A stretch of 7,487 nt of DNA from XYC2-FULL-41-22 sp041666465 (lineage in GTDB: Bacteria > Patescibacteriota > Gracilibacteria > UBA1369 > UBA12470): assembly GCA_041666465.1 (NCBI GenBank), contig JBAYGX010000077.1, positions 1 through 7,487 of the forward strand, read 5' to 3'. A model generated the notes under the pieces. The model saw only the letters and a list, made by a program, of their open reading frames with translations, made no database searches and was not told the DNA's origin. Shown in pieces: positions 1 to 4,864 of this stretch. Positions within the stretch are counted from its first letter, which is position 1; each line of letters begins with the position of its first letter. The position numbers and the translations under genes were made by a program.

Positions 1-1698
1 ATGAAAAAGCTAATTCTGTCAATAGCAATCATCGGATTGGTCCCATTTAAAGCCCTCGCCGCCAACTGGTGGATTGACTCCTATTCGACAGACATTCAGG
101 TCAACAACGACAGCACCCTCACCATAACGGAAACAATCACCGCGAATTTTTCACAAGAAGAACATCACGGAATCTATCTTCTGGTACCAACGAACATAAC
201 AAAAGAAGATGGCAAAACTGAATCGGTAAGATTCGATTTGATATCGGTAACAGACGAAAACGGGAACCAATTACAATATCAAGAATCGCACAGTATAGGG
301 CAAATTGAAGTAAAAATCGGTAATCCGAACATAATGGTTCAAGAACCAAAAACCTACATTGTAAAATACGAAATATCAAACGGCTTGGACTTATCTGGAG
401 AAGATCACGACCAAATTTACTGGAATGTCATCAGCTCGGAATGGGAAGTTCCAATTCTAAAAGCGGAGGCAAAACTAACATTACCAAGCACACTAACAAT
501 CCAAGACCAAATCGGCACGGAATGTTATGCGGGATTCGCAGAATCAACAGAAGAGGATTGCACATATCAAGTTTCGGAAATAAATAAGATAAATTTCTGG
601 ACAAACGAGCAGTTAAATCCTTATGAAGGAGTAACAATCCTGGTATCATTCCCAAAAGGACTTGTAGCACAGCCCTCAAAATTAATTTGGATAATAAAAG
701 ATTATTGGCCGGCGATAATGGTACCAATAGTTTTCATAATATCGTTCATGCTATGGAGAAAACATGGAAAAGATAAAAAAGTTGGGACAATTGTGCCGGA
801 ATATGAACCGCCGCAAAACATTTCGCCAATAGAAGCATCGATATTAATTGATAACCGCGTAGATGTAAGCGATATTTCGGCAATAATGATAGATTTAGCG
901 ATTCGAGGATTTATAAATATAGAAGAAACCGAAAGTAAGGTTTTAGGGATTTTTAATTCAAAAGAGTACACATTGCATCGAATAAACAGAAATAACGAAC
1001 CTTCACTCAAGAGATTCGAAAGAACACTGTTGAGCTCGATTTTCGGAACGGAATATTTGAAAAAACTCTCGGATCTTAAAAACAAGTTTTACGCGGAAAT
1101 ACCCAGATTAACAGAAGAAATATTCGCATCCGCAATGGAACAAAAACTTTTTGTAAAAGCACCACATAAACAACAATTTAAATATGCGCTAATCGGATTT
1201 CTCTTTTTGTTTTTCGGGATACCGTCACTCGCTATTTTATCATCAAGCAGATCCGGCTTAACACTTGCGTTATCGCTAGTGATATCCGGAATTTTGATTA
1301 TAATTTTCGGCTTATACATGCCAAAAAAAACGGATGGAGGACACGAACTTTACAAACATCTTCTCGGACTGAAAATGTACATAGAGACTGCGGAAAAAGA
1401 CCGAATTCAATTCCACGAAAAAGAAAAATATTTCGAACGCCTGCTGCCTTACGCAATGATTTTCCGTCAAACCGACCACTGGGCAAAACAGTTTGAAGAT
1501 ATATATAAAATGCCACCATCTTGGTACTCATCCAACACATGGGGCTCGGGAACCGCCTTTTCACTTGGCGGGTTCACGCATAATCTTGACCAAATGACTT
1601 CATCAATGAGCTCAACACTAAAGTCCAGTCCCGGAGGTCACGGAGGAGGCGGGCATGTCGGTGGTGGTGGAGGCGGCGGGGGCGGCGGAGCCTGGTGA
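1..1698 (+). CDS. DUF2207 membrane protein with Gly-rich C-terminus
   Basis: The 565-residue product has a signal peptide (about 1-20, cut near ALA-AN). An extracytoplasmic beta-rich domain follows (about 22-220, with the family-typical pattern of an ITE-type strand and the GIY.LVP segment near 58-63). A membrane segment lies at about 236-252. A cytoplasmic part begins with the DUF2207 hallmark EYEPP...SP.EAS at 267-280 and DISAIMIDLAIRGFI at 291-305. Two more membrane segments lie at about 395-414 and 420-440, and LPYAMIF...WAKQFEDI follows at 482-501. The tail (545-565) is almost all glycine with two histidines and ends in AW. DUF2207 is a family of unknown function in the bacterial envelope, so I assign none. 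The window opens exactly at the ATG, so promoter and ribosome site cannot be judged. The last 81 bp overlap the convergent gene. A remnant of a second copy of this 3' end lies at 3296-3415 and ends in TAA where this one ends in TGA, which supports the stop. Confidence 0.9.
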   Translation: MKKLILSIAIIGLVPFKALAANWWIDSYSTDIQVNNDSTLTITETITANFSQEEHHGIYLLVPTNITKEDGKTESVRFDLISVTDENGNQLQYQESHSIGQIEVKIGNPNIMVQEPKTYIVKYEISNGLDLSGEDHDQIYWNVISSEWEVPILKAEAKLTLPSTLTIQDQIGTECYAGFAESTEEDCTYQVSEINKINFWTNEQLNPYEGVTILVSFPKGLVAQPSKLIWIIKDYWPAIMVPIVFIISFMLWRKHGKDKKVGTIVPEYEPPQNISPIEASILIDNRVDVSDISAIMIDLAIRGFINIEETESKVLGIFNSKEYTLHRINRNNEPSLKRFERTLLSSIFGTEYLKKLSDLKNKFYAEIPRLTEEIFASAMEQKLFVKAPHKQQFKYALIGFLFLFFGIPSLAILSSSRSGLTLALSLVISGILIIIFGLYMPKKTDGGHELYKHLLGLKMYIETAEKDRIQFHEKEKYFERLLPYAMIFRQTDHWAKQFEDIYKMPPSWYSSNTWGSGTAFSLGGFTHNLDQMTSSMSSTLKSSPGGHGGGGHVGGGGGGGGGGAW

Positions 1699-2121
1699 AA
1701 GCCAAAAATTAATCAATCTCGAAATCGATTTCCCAAAAGCAATAACGCCATCATCACTGGTGGAACCCGATCCATTGCATTCAACATAACTCGAACCAAT
1801 AATACAAGAATCCGAAACCCCGAATCCGGTTTTTTCAGTATAATAATCGACACTCATTCCGGCTTGAGGATCTACTACAACACTGCATTTTTCATAATAC
1901 TTATCTGTTTTTTCACCAAAATATCTCTTGCGACCATCCGGTAAGCGATCAGTAATAATAGCAGGATTCCGAAACAAAACCGAACCGCAACCTGGACTAA
2001 TAACATTTAACGCATCCATAGCATCATGTGCGGGTGAACTACACGAGAGACCAAAAGCGCATAAAGCCGCTAAAAAAGTGGAACGTGGTAAATTCGCAGA
2101 ATCTATTCTGTTAGAGATCAT
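1618..2121 (-). CDS. Small exported Cys-containing hypothetical protein
   Basis: I do not recognise this protein. Read from the ATG at 2121 it has 167 residues. The N-terminus has Arg at 5 and 13, then a hydrophobic stretch at about 14-27 (STFLAALCAFGLSC) that looks like a signal peptide. The cysteine is not in a good lipobox, because Gly sits at -3. The body carries Cys 45, 79, 106 and 115, as expected of an exported disulfide protein. A TTG at 2184, 4 bp after the acetyltransferase stop, is an alternative start that adds 21 residues; neither start has a clear Shine-Dalgarno site. I prefer ATG because it puts the hydrophobic segment at the N-terminus. The last 26 residues (Ser/Thr/Ala/Pro-rich) are simply the antisense of the Gly-rich 3' end of the DUF2207 gene. 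It is probably co-transcribed with the GNAT gene just upstream. Confidence 0.6.
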   Translation of the reverse strand: MISNRIDSANLPRSTFLAALCAFGLSCSSPAHDAMDALNVISPGCGSVLFRNPAIITDRLPDGRKRYFGEKTDKYYEKCSVVVDPQAGMSVDYYTEKTGFGVSDSCIIGSSYVECNGSGSTSDDGVIAFGKSISRLINFWLSPGSAAPAASTTTDMPASSVTSGTGL

Positions 2122-2188
2122 ATTTATTGCGCTAGGGAGATTACTTTTATCACAAAAACAATCGTTTAACCATTCGATTTTCAAGGAA

Positions 2189-2983
2189 TTAAAATTTCAA
2201 TAAACTACGAATTCTCTGACCAAAACGTACAGCAATCGGCATCTCTTTAGGCACAAACCTCTTCTCAAGTTTAATACTAACAATGCGCCCGCTTTCTCTA
2301 AGTTGATGGACATTTTGAATACCACCCCAATCAGCTTGTCCTTTTTTAAAAATAAAAAAATCCATACCTCCGGCAGGATTGGAAGAAATATCAAATTTTT
2401 CAACCCCATCATCTCCAATAATATCATCAATCAAAGATTCAGAATCACTATCGACAGGCATATAACCATTCCTTAAAAACCATAAAAGAACATCAACCTG
2501 CTCAACATCACAAACAACAACCTGCTCTTCACCTCTAGAATTCGCCAATTCCTGCATAGATGCATCTACAACATCAGAAATCGCATTCCCAAACCCCTTC
2601 CCCCTATATTGATCTTTTGTGACCCTATGATCGAAATACCATCGATTAGGATCTTCTGCATCATGAGACAACCAAAACCTGGCAACCCAATCATCGGAAG
2701 AGTCTGTAAGATCCATAACAAATCTACTCCAGCCAGTACCTGGATATCCCCATTTTTGAGTCTTCAACTTCATCTGCGGATCGGCAGGATAAGAAGATTC
2801 CGTTATAGAACCTGATCGCATATTAGAAAACCCGACCAAGTCAACTCTATGTCGATCGAGAACTTCATGCTTACCTGAAGCCCAGTTATTAACAACATCC
2901 GCTTTCCCAAAACCATCAGGCAACTTAACACCGTAATTCCCAAGAACTTCTGCTGTTTTTGGTAAATTTTCTCTTAAAATCAT
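2189..2983 (-). CDS. GNAT-family N-acetyltransferase-like protein
   Basis: The product has 264 residues from the ATG at 2983. The central part resembles the GNAT fold: a beta-strand and turn YFDHRVTKDQYRGKGFGNA at about 116-134 holds the acetyl-CoA pyrophosphate-binding pattern Q-x-x-G-x-G (Q125, G128, G130). A helix follows (ISDVVDASMQELA), then a strand with VVVCDVEQVDVLLWFLRNGYMPV at about 155-177, which matches GNAT motif B and its asparagine/glycine-tyrosine turn. The N-terminal ~85 and C-terminal ~85 residues are not recognised, so the acceptor substrate is unknown. A longer reading from a TTG at 3061 adds 26 residues, but a -10 box lies inside that extension, so I chose the internal ATG. 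It heads a likely two-gene unit with the small exported protein downstream. It is likely cytoplasmic; no signal peptide or membrane segment is seen. Confidence 0.72.
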   Translation of the reverse strand: MILRENLPKTAEVLGNYGVKLPDGFGKADVVNNWASGKHEVLDRHRVDLVGFSNMRSGSITESSYPADPQMKLKTQKWGYPGTGWSRFVMDLTDSSDDWVARFWLSHDAEDPNRWYFDHRVTKDQYRGKGFGNAISDVVDASMQELANSRGEEQVVVCDVEQVDVLLWFLRNGYMPVDSDSESLIDDIIGDDGVEKFDISSNPAGGMDFFIFKKGQADWGGIQNVHQLRESGRIVSIKLEKRFVPKEMPIAVRFGQRIRSLLKF

Positions 2984-2989
2984 CTTGAA

Positions 2990-3018
2990 ATTATAGCACG
3001 CGCAAGCCAAAAAGTCAC
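2990..3018 (-). promoter_or_regulatory. Sigma70-type promoter for the acetyltransferase gene
   Basis: On the minus strand a perfect -10 TATAAT (2990-2995) is preceded, 17 bp upstream, by GTGACT (3013-3018), which matches the -35 consensus at 4 of 6 bases. Six bases separate the -10 from the ATG at 2983, so transcription would begin at or next to the start codon and give a leaderless mRNA. This fits the absence of a Shine-Dalgarno site. The start point is inferred from spacing only. Confidence 0.55.
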
Positions 3019-3059
3019 GGTAGTCGCATAAACGACCTACGCTATAAACCGTTTTTAAC

Positions 3060-3178
3060 AAGTAAATTTCTTATTGCTCAAACGATTCCGCAGCGCTACT
3101 GATCTTTTCGAGAGGATCATGCATCCTCAAGAAAAATCAGTAAGCGAGGACTAGTGAGAGCAATAAGAAATTTTACTT
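3060..3178. repeat. 119-bp long-hairpin element with 20-bp inverted ends
   Basis: The outer arms 3060-3079 and 3158-3178 are inverted copies that differ by one extra T. Inside lies a second nested stem. CGCT (3094-3097) pairs with AGCG (3143-3146), ACTGAT (3098-3103) with ATCAGT (3136-3141), TTTTC (3105-3109) with GAAAA (3131-3135), and GAGGAT (3112-3117) with ATCCTC (3123-3128) around a 5-base CATGC loop. The whole piece could fold as one long imperfect hairpin. It sits between the acetyltransferase start region and the uvrB remnant, and its right arm contains that remnant's stop codon. It could be a MITE, a structured RNA or a terminator-like element. I see no clear target-site duplication and do not recognise a family. 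Confidence 0.7.
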
Positions 3179-3301
3179 CCACTCTTCTCTCAACCTATCA
3201 ATCTCATCCCTAATCTCAGCAGCCTTTTCAAACTCCATATTTTGAGCCGCCATATCCATTTCGACTTCAAGACTTTCAAGCAAGCGATAACGATCTTCAC
3301 G
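3173..3301 (-). pseudogene. uvrB 3'-end remnant (UVR domain only)
   Basis: On the minus strand this reads REDRYRLLE, then a 26-residue stretch identical to the UVR domain of the uvrB at 5927-7487, then a near-identical end (DRLREEWK instead of ERLEEEWKK) and a TAA stop. All of uvrB upstream of this point is absent: the reading frame runs straight into DUF2207-derived DNA at 3296-3301. In the identical 26-residue block I count 8 codon differences, all synonymous. It is a fragment with no start codon or helicase motifs, so it should not function as UvrB. Confidence 0.9.
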
Positions 3302-3415
3302 CACAATCTCGATCAAATGACCTCATCGGTAAGTTCAACCTTGCAATCACATCCCGGAGGAGGATCCAGCGGAGGTGGACATGTCGGAGGTGGTAGGGGC
3401 GGCGAAGCGTGGTAA
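3296..3415 (+). pseudogene. DUF2207 3'-end remnant (Gly-rich tail)
   Basis: This reads FTHNLDQMTSS, then VSSTLQSHPGGG, a Gly/Ser-rich run containing HVGGG, and ends GEAW followed by TAA. It aligns with residues 525-565 of the complete DUF2207 gene at 1-1698, with a slightly shorter glycine tract. Over the first 22 codons about ten differences are synonymous and three change the residue (M to V, K to Q, S to H). Everything upstream in the gene is missing; the first six bases are shared with the uvrB remnant. The frame and stop are intact, but with no start it is a relic. Confidence 0.9.
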
Positions 3416-3434
3416 AAATAGCAATTTTGTTATT

Positions 3435-3474
3435 AAAAAAAACGACCCCCTTAAAACAAGAGAGTCGTTTTTTT
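3435..3474. terminator. Bidirectional intrinsic terminator
   Basis: A perfect 11-bp inverted repeat pairs 3436-3446 (seven A then CGAC) with 3464-3474 (GTCG then seven T). An inner CTT/AAG pairing closes an AAAAC loop. The A-run and T-run make it a candidate terminator on both strands. It lies between the DUF2207 remnant's stop (3415) and the convergent gene's stop (3491), so it probably served both an ancestral DUF2207 gene and the Tyr-rich exported protein. The GC core is short. Confidence 0.7.
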
Positions 3475-3490
3475 AAAGCTTCAAACTCCA

Positions 3491-4321
3491 TCACAAGCCA
3501 CCGCTATAGTAATAATATTGGCCGCTCTCTGCGCAATAATAATAGCCATAAAAATCTACATCATAATAATAGCAAGTATCCGGACATTCGTAATAATAAA
3601 TACTGCTATAAGAATCATAATATACAGTGCATAACGAATTATCGGAATAATCCGATTCGAAATAGCCATCCTCATAATCGATTTCAACTTCAGTGTAAAC
3701 CAACGGAGAAGACATCGAAACATCATTACGAGTAACCAATTGTGCAGGAACAATTTTATTTAAAGGATTCTTTATAAGAACATCTCTATTATTAACAATA
3801 TCTACAGCAATACGATCGGCGATATTCCCATAACCGGCACCGGGAAATATATCCCCATACAATGTAAAAGTTTGAGTATCACCAACGGAAATAGCAAAAT
3901 TTAATCCACCGGCAACAGCTCGACCATTAATGTCACTGAAAGCCCCAAGCGTTGCAATTACATTACCGGAACCATCTTCAACCCAAGCACTTTGTATGAC
4001 ATCACTAATGCTAACAACTCCATTGTCTGTCGAAACACCCTTCTCGTAACTAGTACCAACTCCTTCATCGTCAATATAGCCCGTAAAAACAATCTCTTTA
4101 ACAATTACAGGTCCGAGACTAGTGCCGGTAAAAGTAAACCCAACCAACGGCACATGCGTATCACCGGGAACAACAACACTCGACACAGGTGATAACGCTA
4201 AATTTACATTAACTCTGTTAATTACGGGAGAAGCAAAGCAATTCAAGACCACGCCAGGTGCAATTGTAGTAAGCAATAAAAATAATGTACACACCCATAA
4301 AAAAAACTTTTTCGTGTTCAT
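3491..4321 (-). CDS. Exported protein with Tyr/Cys-rich C-terminal tail
   Basis: The product has 276 residues. The N-terminus is a clear signal peptide: MNTKK, a hydrophobic core at 6-25, and a likely cut after CFA at 30. Residues ~35-190 form one beta-rich domain (phrases such as VPGDTHVPLVGFTFTG, VKEIVFTGYIDDEG, SVGDTQTFTLYGDI). From memory this resembles repeat domains of CPR/Patescibacteria surface proteins, but I cannot name a family. The last 66 residues (211-276) hold 20 tyrosines, many in runs of two to four, and four cysteines (231, 246, 250, 263), with almost no lysine or arginine. Such a tail suggests a cell-surface or binding role; that is inference. No Shine-Dalgarno site precedes the ATG. 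It ends in TGA, 17 bp before the terminator. It may be a cell-surface component and is not linked by sequence to asnA or uvrB. Confidence 0.75.
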   Translation of the reverse strand: MNTKKFFLWVCTLFLLLTTIAPGVVLNCFASPVINRVNVNLALSPVSSVVVPGDTHVPLVGFTFTGTSLGPVIVKEIVFTGYIDDEGVGTSYEKGVSTDNGVVSISDVIQSAWVEDGSGNVIATLGAFSDINGRAVAGGLNFAISVGDTQTFTLYGDIFPGAGYGNIADRIAVDIVNNRDVLIKNPLNKIVPAQLVTRNDVSMSSPLVYTEVEIDYEDGYFESDYSDNSLCTVYYDSYSSIYYYECPDTCYYYDVDFYGYYYCAESGQYYYYSGGL

Positions 4322-4329
4322 TTTTTTAA

Positions 4330-4377
4330 ATTATGGAATAAAAAATTATCTTACTACAAGGAAAATGGTTTTGACAA
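4330..4377 (-). promoter_or_regulatory. Candidate promoter region of the Tyr-rich protein gene
   Basis: Two overlapping solutions exist on the minus strand. TTGTCA (4372-4377) lies 18 bp from TAAGAT (4348-4353), which would give a short leader. TTGTAG (4354-4359) lies 18 bp from CATAAT (4330-4335), which would start transcription within a few bases of the ATG at 4321. The second resembles the leaderless arrangement seen at the acetyltransferase gene. Neither is a full consensus match. Confidence 0.35.
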
Positions 4378-4431
4378 CAATATGGAGTTGCAACAGATAG
4401 ACGATCTGAAATACGGGATCAAGTAATTTTT

Positions 4432-4666
4432 AGGTGGAGAAAATGTGCCTCAAGATTCCAACATAGTTATTACGAAAAAAGTTCGTATAACAACCAGATT
4501 CGGACCGGTCCGAATCTGTTAAGTTTACAGTCAACTGTTGCTTTAATCATAGCGCATTTATGTAAAGACTGGCATGCTCAACCTGTTAATCCCCAAACCG
4601 TGCTGAATTTTGCAGAAATCGACAAAAGCGTTTAGGCAAATTGAACGACTTTCATTTTCTCCACCT
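4432..4666. mobile_element. MITE-like 235-bp element with 14-bp inverted ends
   Basis: AGGTGGAGAAAATG (4432-4445) is perfectly inverted at 4653-4666. Between the arms lie a hairpin (4466-4476 with 4482-4491, one bulged T, AAAAG loop) and a 24-bp perfect palindrome at 4495-4518. No transposase and no convincing coding frame is seen, so if it is mobile it would be a non-autonomous element moved in trans. No exact flanking duplication touches the arms; there are T-runs on both sides. It could instead be a structured RNA or regulatory region. The family is not recognised. Confidence 0.4.
4495..4518. repeat. 24-bp perfect palindrome
   Basis: CAGATTCGGACC is followed at once by its reverse complement, with no spacer. 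The symmetry centre is ACCGGT. It lies inside the inverted-repeat element, just after a second hairpin. It could be a protein-binding operator or resolution site, or form a cruciform. No T-run follows, so it is not a typical terminator. It belongs to the 543-bp stretch 4322-4864, which has no supported gene. Confidence 0.75.
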
Positions 4667-4713
4667 GTTTTTCCGTTAATCTGAAATACGGCTCATGTAG
4701 TCTTCGACCATCA

Positions 4714-4788
4714 GTTACAGATTACCATCTTGCTTTTTAACAATGCAATCCAGTCCCGGAGGAGTGCTTGGTAGAACCAATCTGTAAC
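4714..4788. repeat. 10-bp inverted repeat in the asnA upstream region
   Basis: GTTACAGATT (4714-4723) is perfectly inverted at 4779-4788 around a 55-base loop that holds the possible DUF2207 scrap. It lies just upstream of the presumed asnA -10 box (4814-4819), so it could be an operator pair or the ends of a small inserted segment. I see no T-box or other known riboswitch motif here. Confidence 0.35.
4737..4774 (+). pseudogene. Possible third scrap of the DUF2207 3' end
   Basis: Bases 4737-4762 match the DUF2207 gene around 1612-1637 at 21 of 26 positions, including 14 identical bases (TCCAGTCCCGGAGG, 4749-4762). Against the remnant at 3296-3415 the core matches at 18 of 21. After a few bases comes TGGTAG (4769-4774), like the Trp-stop that ends the other two copies, but one frame off and with the Gly tract almost gone. 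A 14-base match alone can arise by chance in a window this size, so this rests on position and combined similarity. Confidence 0.35.
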
Positions 4789-4793
4789 ACCGT

Positions 4794-4819
4794 TTGCATT
4801 TATTTTTATACACTATAAT
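4794..4819 (+). promoter_or_regulatory. Candidate -10 box for asnA
   Basis: A perfect TATAAT at 4814-4819 lies 45 bp before the asnA ATG and would give a leader of about 40 bases carrying the Shine-Dalgarno site. The upstream TTGCAT at 4794-4799 is only 14 bp away, too close for a standard -35, so the -35 is weak or absent. Confidence 0.4.
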
Positions 4820-4851
4820 ATGCAACCACATTAAATATCAAAAACCATTAT

Positions 4852-4858
4852 GGGAGGT
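4852..4858 (+). promoter_or_regulatory. Strong Shine-Dalgarno site deciding the asnA start
   Basis: GGGAGGT lies 6 bases before the ATG at 4865. An in-frame ATG at 4850 overlaps this site and has none of its own, so 4865 is the likely start. No other gene here has so good a site. Confidence 0.8.
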
Positions 4859-4864
4859 AAAAAA

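Larger units (their letters stand above)
4404..4691 (+). repeat. 13-bp direct repeat pair flanking an inverted-repeat element
   Basis: ATCTGAAATACGG occurs at 4404-4416 and again at 4679-4691 in the same orientation. The copies lie 15 and 12 bp outside the inverted repeats at 4432-4445 and 4653-4666. A repeat this long within so short a non-coding stretch is unlikely by chance. It could be a duplicated target or a recombination trace, but the gap to the inverted repeats argues against a simple target-site duplication. Confidence 0.5.

Noticed and set aside
1696..1944. TGA of DUF2207 read as glycine (code 25), since the frame stays open for about 80 more codons
   Set aside because: The relic copy of the same gene ends with TAA at the same place after AW, and the extension is antisense to a plausible gene.
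2984..3061. N-terminal extension of the acetyltransferase from TTG 3061
   Set aside because: A TTG start within a repeat arm, with the promoter -10 inside the extension; the internal ATG is better placed.
4495..4518. TCCGAATCT resembles the T-loop of a tRNA
   Set aside because: It is half of a perfect palindrome, and no acceptor, D or anticodon arms fit around it.
4375..4635. An 86-codon open plus-strand frame through the repeat region with a partly protein-like sequence
   Set aside because: It has no ATG, GTG or TTG near its beginning, spans the hairpin and palindrome, and matches no family I know. An open stretch of this length can occur by chance.
4690..4864. T-box or other riboswitch upstream of asnA
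   Set aside because: There is no AGGGTGG-ACC-type antiterminator motif, no specifier structure and no terminator hairpin before the start codon.
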